DNA of 64,000 bases from an uncultured Erythrobacter sp. (lineage in GTDB: Bacteria; Pseudomonadota; Alphaproteobacteria; Sphingomonadales; Sphingomonadaceae), in assembly GCA_947502815.1 (NCBI GenBank), contig CANNBH010000001.1, positions 1,646,818 to 1,710,817 on the forward strand, read 5' to 3'. Position numbers and translations under genes: made by a program. Below are positions 53,870 to 63,698 of the stretch, piece after piece (positions within the stretch are counted from its first letter, which is position 1; every line of letters begins with the position of its first letter). The notes beneath the pieces were generated by a model that had not been told where the DNA came from, made no database searches, and saw nothing but the letters and a program-made list of their open reading frames with translations.

Positions 53870-55858
53870 ATGTCCGATGATCTGTTTGAAAACACGCCGA
53901 CCTCAAGCGGCGATTACGATAGCTCCTCCATCGAGGTACTCGAAGGGTTAGAACCCGTGCGCCGCCGCCCCGGCATGTATATTGGCGGGACCGATGACCG
54001 TGCGCTGCACCATTTGGCTGCCGAAGTTCTCGACAACGCGATGGACGAGGCGGTGGCAGGTCACGCCAACCGGATCGAAATGCGTCTTGATGAAGGTAAC
54101 CGCCTGCATGTCTCGGACAATGGCCGGGGCATTCCAGTTGACGAACATCCAAAGTTCCCCGGGAAATCAACGCTAGAAGTCATTCTATCGACACTGCACT
54201 CCGGCGGTAAATTCTCTGGCAAAGCCTACGCGACCAGCGGCGGCCTTCACGGTGTTGGCGTCAGCGTGGTCAACGCCCTTTCATCGGACACCCGCGTCGA
54301 AGTCGCCCGCGACAAACAATTGTACGCGCAAGAATTCTCCAAGGGCCAAACGCTTGGCAAAATTGAAGTGGTCGGCGCGGCTCCCAACCGGCGCGGGACC
54401 ACGGTCAGCTTTACGCCTGACACAGAGATTTTTGGCGACCGGCAATTTAAACCGCACCGCCTGTTCAAACTCGCCCGGTCAAAAGCATATTTGTTTGCTG
54501 GCGTCGAAATTCGCTGGAAATGCCACGAAAGCCTGGTCAGCGATGATGTTCCAGCAGAAGCCGTGTTCAAATTCCCCGGCGGCCTTGCTGATCACTTGGC
54601 CGAACAAATCGGCGCGCGCGAATGCGTCACGGCTCAACCGTTTGCTGGCAATCAAGATTTCCCTGTTGATGATGGGCAATCGATGGGCCGGGTTGAATGG
54701 GCGATCGCATGGCCGCTCTATTCCGATGGTTCGACCAGCTGGTATTGCAACACGGTGCCAACCCCTGATGGCGGAACCCATGAACAGGGTTTGCGCGGCG
54801 CTTTGACCAAAGCTTTGCGTGCATTTGGCGATTTAACCGGCGCCAAGAAAGCCAAAGACATCACCGCCGACGATATTATGACCGGCGGCGAGGTAATGCT
54901 TTCGGTCTTTATCCGCGATCCGCAATTCCAATCGCAAACGAAGGACCGCCTGACCTCACCCGAAGCGGCCCGCTTGGTTGAAAACGCTGTGCGCGATCAT
55001 TTCGATCACTTCCTTACTGACAATATGGACCGTGGTAAGGCGTTGCTGGGCGAAGTGATGGAGCGCATGGACGAGCGCCTACGCCGCAAACAAGAACGCG
55101 AGATCAAACGCAAGACTGCGACCAACGCCAAAAAGCTGCGCCTGCCCGGCAAGTTAACCGATTGTTCTGGCGAAGGGGACCGCGAAACCGAGCTTTTCAT
55201 TGTTGAAGGCGATTCAGCCGGTGGCAGTGCGAAACAAGCGCGTGACCGCAAAACCCAAGCGATCCTGCCCATTCGCGGTAAGATCCTGAACGTGGCCAGC
55301 GCGACCGCGGAAAAAATCCGCGCCAATTCCGAAATCGCTGATCTGACGCTGGCGATGGGTTGCGGGACGCGCAAAGAATGCGATGCGGGCGATCTTCGCT
55401 ATGACCGGATCATCATCATGACCGATGCTGATGTTGATGGCGCGCATATTGCGACCCTGCTGATGACGTTCTTTTTTCAAGAAATGCCCGACGTTGTTCG
55501 CACCGGCGCGCTCTATCTGGCGCAGCCGCCGCTGTATCGTCTGACCGCTGGTAAAGAGAGCCGCTATGCCCGCGATGACGCGCACCGCGCCGAATTGGAA
55601 GCCACCGTCTTTAAGGGCAAGAACGTCGAAGTTGGCCGGTTTAAAGGATTGGGTGAGATGAACCCGGGCCAGCTGCGCGAGACTACGATGAACCCGGATA
55701 CGCGCTCTTTGGTGCGCATCACTTTACCGGCGGAATTTGAACAACGCGCTGGCGTAAAGGAACTGGTCGACCAATTGATGGGCCGCAATCCAGAGCACCG
55801 TTTTAACTTCATCCAAAACCGCGCGGGCGAAATGGACCGCGATATGATTGATGCCTGA
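53870..55858 (+). CDS. parE: DNA topoisomerase IV subunit B
   Basis: 662 residues from the ATG at 53870. The GHKL ATPase domain begins LEGLEPVRRRPGMYIGG, with the N box EVLDNAMDEAVAG, the lid GGLHGVGVSVVNALS and the Toprim motif EGDSAGGSAKQARDR plus DADVDGAHI. It lacks the GyrB insertion, and the ParE-like start favours topoisomerase IV. With ParC it decatenates chromosomes. The partner gene is not in the window. Confidence 0.94.
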   Translation: MSDDLFENTPTSSGDYDSSSIEVLEGLEPVRRRPGMYIGGTDDRALHHLAAEVLDNAMDEAVAGHANRIEMRLDEGNRLHVSDNGRGIPVDEHPKFPGKSTLEVILSTLHSGGKFSGKAYATSGGLHGVGVSVVNALSSDTRVEVARDKQLYAQEFSKGQTLGKIEVVGAAPNRRGTTVSFTPDTEIFGDRQFKPHRLFKLARSKAYLFAGVEIRWKCHESLVSDDVPAEAVFKFPGGLADHLAEQIGARECVTAQPFAGNQDFPVDDGQSMGRVEWAIAWPLYSDGSTSWYCNTVPTPDGGTHEQGLRGALTKALRAFGDLTGAKKAKDITADDIMTGGEVMLSVFIRDPQFQSQTKDRLTSPEAARLVENAVRDHFDHFLTDNMDRGKALLGEVMERMDERLRRKQEREIKRKTATNAKKLRLPGKLTDCSGEGDRETELFIVEGDSAGGSAKQARDRKTQAILPIRGKILNVASATAEKIRANSEIADLTLAMGCGTRKECDAGDLRYDRIIIMTDADVDGAHIATLLMTFFFQEMPDVVRTGALYLAQPPLYRLTAGKESRYARDDAHRAELEATVFKGKNVEVGRFKGLGEMNPGQLRETTMNPDTRSLVRITLPAEFEQRAGVKELVDQLMGRNPEHRFNFIQNRAGEMDRDMIDA

Positions 55859-56225
55859 TCCTGACTCAAAATACCCCGATCCCCGCCAAGAAGACATTAT
55901 GGCGGGTGACCGGCGCCTTTCGCGGCCCGATAGCGCCCTGCCGGATTGGCACATTCCCGATGCAAAATACCGACCCATTCCTATCGCGTGGTTTGCCGCA
56001 GCGTTTTTGGTTCAATTGGCGGTCCTATTTGTGATTTTTATCGCGTTGTCTGCCCAGAATGGCTGGTTCACCATCATCCTATCGGGTTTGGCTACGGGCG
56101 CGTTGGGTATGTGGACATGGGATCGCGGGATGCGGGATGCAGGTCGGGGATGGCAATTCGCAACAACCGCGATGCTCCTCACCCAACTCGCCTTCGTTTG
56201 CCTCGGCGCAAGCGCGAGAATTTGA
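55851..56225 (+). CDS. Two- or three-helix membrane protein after parE
   Basis: 124 residues from the ATG at 55851 inside the end of parE. Polar N-terminus (about 1-45, with DSALPDWHIPDAKYRPIP), then hydrophobic segments at about 46-68, 72-92 and 103-122. I do not recognise the family. The overlap with parE suggests coupling. Confidence 0.6.
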   Translation: MPDPDSKYPDPRQEDIMAGDRRLSRPDSALPDWHIPDAKYRPIPIAWFAAAFLVQLAVLFVIFIALSAQNGWFTIILSGLATGALGMWTWDRGMRDAGRGWQFATTAMLLTQLAFVCLGASARI

Positions 56226-56252
56226 AGCTCAGAAAGAAAATTTCTGCGGCTT

Positions 56253-56280
56253 TGTAAGAAATCCGTTCACGCACCGACTA
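56253..56280 (+). promoter_or_regulatory. ECF-sigma-type promoter before the sigma factor gene
   Basis: TGTAAG (56253-56258) and CGACTA (56275-56280) are 16 bases apart, the form of autoregulated ECF sigma promoters in proteobacteria. The ATG of the sigma gene starts 8 bases after the -10 element, so the transcript may be leaderless. Confidence 0.5.
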
Positions 56281-56287
56281 AAGGGGC

Positions 56288-56812
56288 ATGACGAAAAGCG
56301 CAGACACCTTGTATCGAGAAGCCGAGGAGCTCTTTGCCCCGGCAATCGCGCGGCTATCCCGCGCGGTGGAACGCGATGCGGATAAGGCGCGCGACTTAGA
56401 ACAGGACATTCACTGTGCCCTTTGGACCAGCTTTGCCCGTTTCAAAGGCGATTGCTCGTTGAAAACGTGGGTTTACCGCGTGGCGCACAATGTTGCGGCC
56501 GACCACATCGATAAATCAGCGCGCGGGCCCAAAAAAGTGCCGCTTAAAGAGATCGACACGCTGCCTTTTGCGGGGAATCTCGAAAAGGAAGCGGGCCGCT
56601 CTCTTGTGCTGGCACAGGTCGACGAACTGATCCGCTGCCTTCCCCCTCTTGATGCGCAAGTGATTGTCTTGTGGCTGGAGGGCGAAACCACATCCGATAT
56701 TTCAGACATAACCGGCCTTTCACAAAGCGCCGCTGGCGTCCGTGTGCACCGCATAAAGTCTCTGCTCGCGGGGCATTTTGAAACGCCATTAGAAGCAGGA
56801 GAAACCCCATGA
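56288..56812 (+). CDS. ECF RNA polymerase sigma factor
   Basis: 174 residues. Region 2 has DLEQDIHCALWTSFARFKGDC and SLKTWVYRVAHNVAADHI at about 37-75; region 4 has LPPLDAQVIVLWLEG and TSDISDITGLSQSAAGVRVHRI at about 118-155. Region 3 is absent, as in ECF factors. The ATG follows AAGGGG. The next gene, a membrane protein, overlaps its stop by 4 bases and is a candidate anti-sigma. The promoter motif found upstream fits autoregulation. Confidence 0.87.
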   Translation: MTKSADTLYREAEELFAPAIARLSRAVERDADKARDLEQDIHCALWTSFARFKGDCSLKTWVYRVAHNVAADHIDKSARGPKKVPLKEIDTLPFAGNLEKEAGRSLVLAQVDELIRCLPPLDAQVIVLWLEGETTSDISDITGLSQSAAGVRVHRIKSLLAGHFETPLEAGETP

Positions 56813-57399
56813 CCCCCTCACAAGATTCCGAAAGCCCACTGTCGGCTTGGCAATCAGCCTCGGCTGATGCCCGCTTTATCGGCGTTGACAATTGCGCCAG
56901 TCGGGCAAGCAAATTTGAACTTAAAGTCCGCATCCGCAACGCCATTGAATACGGCGCAGGCGCTTTCGTCTTCGTGTTGTTCAGCGCGGCCGCAATTGGC
57001 GCTGTGGTCAAAGATGAGATGTTCATCGCCCTTTCCATGGCCATGATTGTTGCCGGCATCATCGTGACGTTATGGGGGGTGAGAATGCGCGCCTCCAATC
57101 TGGAGCGGCGGCCCGAAGACCCATGCGTTGCCCATTTGCGCCGCCAGTATCAGCGACAATTCGAGGCCCTCAATTCTGTTCCGCTTTGGTATATCGGGCC
57201 AATGGTCCCCGGCATTGCCGTGTTCCTCTTTGCCGTCACGTACCGCGTCGCTCAAGTCGCCGATTGGAGCATTGCGATTGGCGGCATCATGGGGCCTGCC
57301 GCCATTGTTTTTGGGATATTTGGCTTTGTCATTTTGCTGAATTGGATCGTCGCCCGATCGATCAAACGTAAAATTGACGCCATCGACGCTCTGGCCTGA
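56809..57399 (+). CDS. Membrane protein, putative anti-sigma partner
   Basis: 196 residues. The start ATG overlaps the sigma stop (ATGA). A cytoplasmic N-terminus of about 42 residues (SPLSAWQSASADARF) is followed by hydrophobic segments at about 45-65, 68-88, 126-145 and 150-178, and a short basic tail. Anti-sigma factors often have a short N-terminal domain before membrane helices, but no known anti-sigma domain is recognised here. The assignment is by position only. Confidence 0.6.
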   Translation: MTPSQDSESPLSAWQSASADARFIGVDNCASRASKFELKVRIRNAIEYGAGAFVFVLFSAAAIGAVVKDEMFIALSMAMIVAGIIVTLWGVRMRASNLERRPEDPCVAHLRRQYQRQFEALNSVPLWYIGPMVPGIAVFLFAVTYRVAQVADWSIAIGGIMGPAAIVFGIFGFVILLNWIVARSIKRKIDAIDALA

Positions 57400-57443
57400 T
57401 CCTTGCCGCTGATCTAACTATCCAATTCCCACGGAGAGCTTTC

Positions 57444-58781
57444 ATGTCCATTTCAAAAATGCCCGCCACCGCGGAGACCGCATTGTCAGCAATGCTGGCA
57501 GCACCCCTGTTCGCATTGGCGGTGTCAGCGGCAGTGCCCGCATCTGCGCAAGACGCAGCCTCATCTATAGAGGCACCAACAGAGCAATCCGCCCTCGAAA
57601 TGCGCTCGCAGCAGGTCGTCTCATTCTTCAAAGGAGAGATGGCAGCGGAAGACCTATTTACCGAAGGTTTCCTGGCGGCTGTTCCACCGGAGCTTTTGAT
57701 CGCGACAGTCAATCAATGGACCGCTGAACACGGCGCGGCTCAATCGGTCGAGGCGATCAACCCGGTCAATGATAGGCGGGCTGGATTGGACATCCGAATG
57801 GAACGCGCCATCGCCCGCGGCGGCATTGCGATAGATCCGGATGACGAAAACCGGATCAGTGAATTGGTGTTCCGCACGTTTGAAACAATCGACGACAGCC
57901 CAGCCAAGATCACCGCTGACCTCACCGCCCTACCCGGCAATGTCAGCGTCTGGTTTGGCCCGCTGGATGGCGGTGATCCGGTGATCTCTGTCATGCCTGA
58001 TGAGCAAATGCCTCTTGGCTCGACCTTTAAGCTCTATGTTTTGGCCGCCCTCGCCCGCGAAGTCGCGCAAGGTGAGCGGTCTTGGGGTGATACCGTCGCC
58101 CTTGATGTGACAAGCTTTCCCAGCGGCATGATGCAGGATTGGCCCCAAGGCGCGCCGGTCACTTTGCAAACCCTCGCCAGCCTAATGATCTCAATCAGCG
58201 ACAACACCGCGACGGATCAACTGATCGCGGTGCTGGGAAGAGATGCTGTGTTTGAAACTGTGGTGGACAGCGGGCACAGCGCCCCTGCGCTCAACGATCC
58301 GTTTTTGACCACACGCGAATTGTTTTTGCTCAAGGGCGGTCCGCGCGGGCGGCTCGATACTTATGCGTCCGGTGATGCCGAATTGCGGGCTCAAATATTG
58401 GCAGGGATCGAAAACAGTCCAGTTTCAGCCGCTCAGATTGGGGCTGCCTTTGCACAGGGGCCGATTGCAATCGATGTGGAATGGTTCGGCAACGCCGCCG
58501 ATTTGATCAACCTGTTCCGGTTCATGCGCGAAACGGCCGATCCGCTCGCCTTTGACATCATGGGTATCAATCCATCCATGCTGCCCGCAACGCGTGAAAA
58601 GTGGGCTTATGCTGGGTATAAGGGCGGGTCAGAACCCGGAGTCCTCAACCTCACGTGGTTGCTGACAGATCAGGCAGGCGTTGACCACGCCTTGGTGATG
58701 AGTTGGAGCAATCCCGAGGCGAACCTAACCTCAGATATGCTTGAAGCCCTTGCGCAGCGCATCCAAAACCTAACTCAATAA
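57444..58781 (+). CDS. Secreted serine hydrolase with class A beta-lactamase fold
   Basis: 445 residues with a signal peptide ending near PASAQ. An N-terminal domain (about 45-145) of unknown kind precedes a beta-lactamase-like domain with STFK (193-196), SDN (252-254) and KGG (393-395) in place of KTG. These are the three boxes of the class A fold. The Glu of the omega loop is not clear, so a beta-lactamase role cannot be claimed; it may be an esterase or a peptidase. It lies 44 bases after the putative anti-sigma gene and may share its control. Confidence 0.8.
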   Translation: MSISKMPATAETALSAMLAAPLFALAVSAAVPASAQDAASSIEAPTEQSALEMRSQQVVSFFKGEMAAEDLFTEGFLAAVPPELLIATVNQWTAEHGAAQSVEAINPVNDRRAGLDIRMERAIARGGIAIDPDDENRISELVFRTFETIDDSPAKITADLTALPGNVSVWFGPLDGGDPVISVMPDEQMPLGSTFKLYVLAALAREVAQGERSWGDTVALDVTSFPSGMMQDWPQGAPVTLQTLASLMISISDNTATDQLIAVLGRDAVFETVVDSGHSAPALNDPFLTTRELFLLKGGPRGRLDTYASGDAELRAQILAGIENSPVSAAQIGAAFAQGPIAIDVEWFGNAADLINLFRFMRETADPLAFDIMGINPSMLPATREKWAYAGYKGGSEPGVLNLTWLLTDQAGVDHALVMSWSNPEANLTSDMLEALAQRIQNLTQ

Positions 58782-58878
58782 ATAGCGCTCTGGTTGCCCA
58801 TAGCACCGCTCAGCCCCTTGCAAGGCCCGCTATGTCCCCGTATCGACGCTTGCAAATATACGTTTTGAAGGGAAACCC

Positions 58879-59748
58879 ATGAGCGACCAGACGACCCAGC
58901 AGCAGCGTTTTGAAGGCACCAGCGATTATATCGCGACCGATGATCTAAAGGTCGCAGTAAACGCCGCCGTTACCCTGCGCCGGCCACTGCTCGTGAAAGG
59001 TGAACCCGGCACAGGCAAGACAGTTCTTGCGCATGAGATTGCCAAGGCTGTTGGCGCGCCTTTGATTGAGTGGAACATCAAATCCACCACCAAAGCGCAG
59101 CAAGGTCTGTATGAATATGATGCGGTGGCGCGCCTGCGCGATGGCCAGCTTGGCGAAAAGCGCGTTCACGACATTCGCAACTACATCAAAAAGGGCAAAT
59201 TGTGGGAGGCGTTCACCGCCGAACAACTGCCCGTTTTGCTGATTGATGAGATCGATAAAGCCGACATCGAATTCCCGAACGATTTGCTTCAGGAACTCGA
59301 TCGGATGAGCTTTGATGTTTACGAAACACAAGAGCGCATCGAAGCCAAAGAACGTCCGATTGTGGTCATCACATCGAACAATGAAAAAGAATTGCCCGAC
59401 GCCTTTCTGCGCCGCTGTTTCTTCCACTATATCAAGTTCCCTGATCGGGACACGATGCAGTCAATCATCGACGTTCACTATCCCGGCATTCAAAAAACGC
59501 TGGTGAAAAAGGCGATGGATATCTTCTACGAATTGCGTGAAGTGCCCGGCCTCAAGAAAAAACCTTCGACCAGCGAATTGCTCGATTGGCTAAAGCTGCT
59601 TTTGAACGAAGACATGCCGCTCGACGTGTTGCAGGATGCCAATCCAAACAGCGCGATCCCACCGCTGCACGGTGCGCTGCTTAAGAATGAGCAGGATGTG
59701 ATGATGTTCGAACGCCTTGCATTTATGGCGCGGCGGAACCCGACCTAA
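58879..59748 (+). CDS. MoxR-family AAA+ ATPase
   Basis: 289 residues. Walker A VKGEPGTGKTVLAHEIA, Walker B LLIDEIDKAD and sensor ITSNNEKELPDAFLRRC are typical of the MoxR group. These ATPases act as chaperones or insertases with VWA-domain partners. A CoxE-like VWA gene, the expected partner, follows only after two unrelated genes (62499-63683). The ATG follows GAAGGG. Confidence 0.92.
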   Translation: MSDQTTQQQRFEGTSDYIATDDLKVAVNAAVTLRRPLLVKGEPGTGKTVLAHEIAKAVGAPLIEWNIKSTTKAQQGLYEYDAVARLRDGQLGEKRVHDIRNYIKKGKLWEAFTAEQLPVLLIDEIDKADIEFPNDLLQELDRMSFDVYETQERIEAKERPIVVITSNNEKELPDAFLRRCFFHYIKFPDRDTMQSIIDVHYPGIQKTLVKKAMDIFYELREVPGLKKKPSTSELLDWLKLLLNEDMPLDVLQDANPNSAIPPLHGALLKNEQDVMMFERLAFMARRNPT

Positions 59749-59814
59749 GTCTCAGCACTTGCACAGTTAAATGGGTGGACTATGCTCCCTCTCAAGCAAT
59801 GGGAGGGGCGTAGA

Positions 59815-60978
59815 ATGTCACCTAATTTCCTAAAGAAGACACCATCGCGGATCGCCGCGATGATCTTTAGTGTGCTGGCGAATGTGGCGTTTTTGGCGCC
59901 CGCTTCTGCGCAAGTGCCCGCAATCGAGATAGCCGTCGACAAGGATTGGCAGCACGATTGGACGCCGATGGTGTTCCCTGCCCAGATCGACAGCTTCCAA
60001 AGGCAAACGATCAACCAATTTGAAGAACGCGACACGAATATTGCGTCCCAATATTACGACGAAGAAACCAAGACGCATCTTTCCATTTACATCTACCGTC
60101 CCGGTAATCCCAACAGCGCAATCTGGTTTGATCGCGCTCTGATGTCGATTGGTGCCCGCGATATCTATGGCGATGTCGATTTGGAGGAGATGAAGGTTGG
60201 CTCTTTCGTACCCAATGGTGGCACCGTGGAAAGCGGCCAATACGCCGTCATCAAACCATCCGGAAGGTTTCGCAGCACCGCAGTCTCTCTTTATCAAGCG
60301 GGTGAATGGCTTGTGAAGCTCCGCATCAGTTCGCGGGAATTGCGCGTGGGCCCAATGGAAACTCTGCTCCAATCGATCAACGGCGCCCTCCCTGCACTTG
60401 AAAATATCTCACGAACGCCGGCCTATTTTGTCAAACTATGCGAAACCCCGATGTCCACCAAAGCCGCGGCCGAAATTGAGGCAGATTCTGGGATGTCGGT
60501 TGCGCTTGGATTGAGTTTTGTGACTGGTAACGAAACCGAGGTTCAGGACCAGTTGGCGGACGCAAACGGGGCGCCTGATGGCCAAAGTCCTCGTCAATAT
60601 TGCCGGTTCGGCGAACGCGAGCCCAGTTTCAATGTCTACCGTCCAGGCGAAACTTCTAACCAATATTATGTGGCCACGGGCGATTCCGGCTTTGGCGTAA
60701 TGGTTGCGCCCGATCCATTGTTGGGTCTCTTGTCCGGAGACGAGGCGAAGGTTCATCGCATCACCGTGTCCACCTCATCGGGATTGATCACCCAAATCCT
60801 TGGTGTCTTTGATGCGACGCCCAACCTTGATCAAACCATTCAGGCCGTGAACAACGGGCGCGTTATCGCAACGATCAACCGCACTTTGGGCGATGAAGGA
60901 CAATTCATATGCGTGTCATCCGGCACCGTAACGGCCGAATGCGACAGCTCTTCAGAATTTGAAAGCAGTGATGATTAA
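59815..60978 (+). CDS. Secreted protein of unknown function between moxR and the VWA gene
   Basis: 387 residues from the ATG at 59815, with GGGAGGGG upstream. The signal peptide ends near APASAQ. The mature protein is a beta-rich, Cys-poor sequence with two similar halves by eye ([13 protein letters not shown], then [16 protein letters not shown]), and Cys near the C-terminus in FICVSSGT and ECDSS. It is not recognised. The stop codon overlaps the convergent chemoreceptor-like stop (TTAA). Confidence 0.6.
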   Translation: MSPNFLKKTPSRIAAMIFSVLANVAFLAPASAQVPAIEIAVDKDWQHDWTPMVFPAQIDSFQRQTINQFEERDTNIASQYYDEETKTHLSIYIYRPGNPNSAIWFDRALMSIGARDIYGDVDLEEMKVGSFVPNGGTVESGQYAVIKPSGRFRSTAVSLYQAGEWLVKLRISSRELRVGPMETLLQSINGALPALENISRTPAYFVKLCETPMSTKAAAEIEADSGMSVALGLSFVTGNETEVQDQLADANGAPDGQSPRQYCRFGEREPSFNVYRPGETSNQYYVATGDSGFGVMVAPDPLLGLLSGDEAKVHRITVSTSSGLITQILGVFDATPNLDQTIQAVNNGRVIATINRTLGDEGQFICVSSGTVTAECDSSSEFESSDD

Positions 60979-62372
60979 GCGCTGTAAGCGAACTCAAAGT
61001 CACCCCAACGCCTGCCGTTGATAAACAGCGGAATATAGACGTTGCGCACGACCACATATTGCTGCCCATCCCCCTCTTGGCGGTACACGGCCATCATGTA
61101 AGGGGCGGTGCTTTTCTTGGCCAGTTTGTCGATCGGCTCCATCAAAATGCGGCCATTGCGGCAATATTTCGTATCATGCGCGACATCACCTGTGGGGGCT
61201 TTCGACATGGCGCTAAGGTGCGTGGGTAAGAAGCCGTTCCTGTCAGTGCAAGCGGCCGCGGTTGCGTGTGCATCATTGTCTGCTGCGTCATCCAACATAG
61301 GGCGCCAATTGCGGTCGGCCCAATCGCTCAACTCTGTGCGAAAGCGCGGCGGATTGCTGCCCTCTATCGGTTGATAATCCTTGTCAAAAAATTGGGCTTC
61401 AGAAATCTCACCGTTGGCAATCGCAGTTTCCGCCGCGGCAGCAACCTCGCGTGCCTTTTCTTGCGCGCGTTCAACGATGATACTGTCTTGCGGGCATAGG
61501 CCTGCTTTCACGAGGGAATCGAACATCTCGCTCGCCGTCAGGTCCAGTTCTTCCATGCGGCTATGGGCACCCTGCAGCTGCCCCTCATTCTCTCGGGCGA
61601 CTGCATCGAAGCTGGTCAAAACTTTTTGAACCGCATCAACATGGCCGCTGATTGTGCCAGTCGAACGAGCGATGACGTCGTTTTGTTTGTCGACCTCTTC
61701 GACCAATTCGCCGACGCTGGAGATTGTGTTTTCTATGCGGGCAACCGACTCCTTTGCCGCTCCGCTGGCCTGCGCACCATCTTCGATCCGCCCAATAACC
61801 GTGCTGGCTTCAGATCCAAGCGCATCGATGGTCGAGGCGATTTCGACCGTGGCTTGCCTTGTATCATTGGCCAGGCTTTTGACCTCGCTCGCGACCACGG
61901 CAAAGGTGCGCCCTGCATCGCCCGCTCGCATCGCTTCGATCGTGGCGTTGAGGGCAAGAATATTGGTCGTTTCAGCAATGTCTTCAATGTCTTGAGCGCT
62001 GCGGCGGACCTGCTCCATCGCGGCGGAAAAACTGGTCACATGCTGCCCCAACGTATCGACCAATTCGAGCAGTGAACCAATCTGTCCAAGGGAAGATTGG
62101 ATTAGCGATGTGCCCTCGCCCAAGCGCTCAATCGCGCGTTCGGACAATAGTCGAGCCTCATCGCTGGCCTCAGCAACTTTGGCTTGATCGGATTCGAGAG
62201 CGGTGACGGTCCCGCGCAGGGCTTCATGTTCTTCGCGCAGCGCCTCCGATGATCGGATTACCGCCTCAACAACGCCCGCCACATCTGAGCAGCCGACTGT
62301 TACAGCGCCGCATTTTTCCGGAATCTGATCCAGAGCGGATGCGTCGGCGGTGTTGATAGCGATTGGCTTCAT
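60975..62372 (-). CDS. Cytoplasmic methyl-accepting chemotaxis-like protein
   Basis: 465 residues without membrane segments. The coiled-coil signalling hairpin has [21 protein letters not shown] and [16 protein letters not shown] at about 132-170, the tip of MCPs. The C-terminal part (about 300-465) is a distinct domain with [34 protein letters not shown] and [16 protein letters not shown], the last a feature of a group of soluble receptors. No che or flagellar gene is in the window. It interrupts the moxR / VWA pair on the opposite strand. Confidence 0.8.
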   Translation of the reverse strand: MKPIAINTADASALDQIPEKCGAVTVGCSDVAGVVEAVIRSSEALREEHEALRGTVTALESDQAKVAEASDEARLLSERAIERLGEGTSLIQSSLGQIGSLLELVDTLGQHVTSFSAAMEQVRRSAQDIEDIAETTNILALNATIEAMRAGDAGRTFAVVASEVKSLANDTRQATVEIASTIDALGSEASTVIGRIEDGAQASGAAKESVARIENTISSVGELVEEVDKQNDVIARSTGTISGHVDAVQKVLTSFDAVARENEGQLQGAHSRMEELDLTASEMFDSLVKAGLCPQDSIIVERAQEKAREVAAAAETAIANGEISEAQFFDKDYQPIEGSNPPRFRTELSDWADRNWRPMLDDAADNDAHATAAACTDRNGFLPTHLSAMSKAPTGDVAHDTKYCRNGRILMEPIDKLAKKSTAPYMMAVYRQEGDGQQYVVVRNVYIPLFINGRRWGDFEFAYSA

Positions 62373-62498
62373 AATCTGGCTTAGTCCCCTGTATAGAGGC
62401 GCCCTAACTCGAATATGGTTAGCGAACCCTTAAGTGGCCTCCCTCAGGGACATTTTAGAGGGGTGGAAAGGCGCGATATTCATCGTTAGGGTCTTCCC

Positions 62499-63683
62499 AT
62501 GTTTTTCAACTTCATGGACGAGCTGCGCGAATCTGGCATTGGCGCGAGTTTCAAAGAACATCTGACCCTGCTCGAGGCGCTTGATAAAGACGTCATCGAA
62601 CAGACGCCTGAGGCATTCTATTACCTCAGCCGCGCAACCTTTGTGAAAGACGAAGGGATGCTCGATAAGTTCGATCAGGTGTTCCACAAAGTGTTCAAAG
62701 GGATCATGACCGATTACGGGCAAAACCCGGTCGATATCCCCGAAGATTGGCTCAAAGCGGTCGCCGAAAAATTCCTTTCAGAAGAGGAAATGGCCGAGAT
62801 TGAATCGCTGGGTGATTGGGACAAGATTATGGAGACGCTGAAAGAGCGTCTGGCCGAACAGGAAAAGCGCCACGAGGGCGGCAGCAAATGGATCGGCACC
62901 GGGGGCAAATCCCCGTTCGGCAATTCCGGCTACAATCCCGAAGGCGTGCGCATTGGCGGCGAAAGCAAGCACAAGCGCGCGATCAAAGTGTGGGAAAAGC
63001 GCGAGTTCAAAAACCTCGACAACACCAAAGAGCTGGGCACGCGCAACATTAAGATGGCCCTGCGCCGTTTGCGCCGCTTTGCCCGCGAAGGGGCACAGGA
63101 TCAGCTTGATCTGGACGCGACGATTGATGGCACAGCAAAGCAAGGCTGGCTCGACATTCATATGCGCGCCGAACGCCGCAATGCGGTGAAATTGCTGCTC
63201 TTCCTTGATGTGGGTGGTTCAATGGACCCCTTCATCAAACTGGTCGAAGAATTGTTCAGCGCGGCAACGGCGGAGTTCAAGAACCTTGAATTCTTCTACT
63301 TCCACAACTGCCTTTACGAAGGGGTGTGGAAAGACAACAAACGCCGCTGGCAAGAGCGCACCAAAACATGGGACGTGCTGCACAAATACGGCCATGATTA
63401 CAAAGTGATCTTTGTCGGCGATGCTGCGATGAGCCCCTATGAAATCACTCATGCCGGCGGCAGCGTCGAACATATGAACGAGGAAGCCGGCGTCGCGTGG
63501 ATGAAACGCGTCACCGACACTTATCCTGCGACCGTATGGCTAAACCCCGTGCCCGAAAAGCAATGGGGTTATTCGCAATCGACCAAGATGATGAAAGAAC
63601 TGGTGAACGACCGCATGTACGGCCTGACTTTAGAGGGGTTGGATGATGCCATGCGTGAGCTTAGTCGGAAGCAGGGGCATTGA
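62499..63683 (+). CDS. CoxE-like VWA-domain protein
   Basis: 394 residues. The N-terminal part is helical and charged (about 1-225), then a VWA domain starts with KLLLFLDVGGSMD (the MIDAS Asp-x-Gly-x-Ser variant). GDAAMSPYEITHAGG and TVWLNPVPEKQWGYSQST are typical of CoxE. Such proteins work with MoxR ATPases. The MoxR gene lies 2.75 kb upstream, separated by a secreted protein and the chemoreceptor-like gene. Confidence 0.88.
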   Translation: MFFNFMDELRESGIGASFKEHLTLLEALDKDVIEQTPEAFYYLSRATFVKDEGMLDKFDQVFHKVFKGIMTDYGQNPVDIPEDWLKAVAEKFLSEEEMAEIESLGDWDKIMETLKERLAEQEKRHEGGSKWIGTGGKSPFGNSGYNPEGVRIGGESKHKRAIKVWEKREFKNLDNTKELGTRNIKMALRRLRRFAREGAQDQLDLDATIDGTAKQGWLDIHMRAERRNAVKLLLFLDVGGSMDPFIKLVEELFSAATAEFKNLEFFYFHNCLYEGVWKDNKRRWQERTKTWDVLHKYGHDYKVIFVGDAAMSPYEITHAGGSVEHMNEEAGVAWMKRVTDTYPATVWLNPVPEKQWGYSQSTKMMKELVNDRMYGLTLEGLDDAMRELSRKQGH

Positions 63684-63698
63684 GTGGGAAGTTAAGGC

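Noticed and set aside
57444..58781. An antibiotic-resistance beta-lactamase
   Set aside because: The third box is KGG and the omega-loop Glu is not clear; only the fold can be stated.
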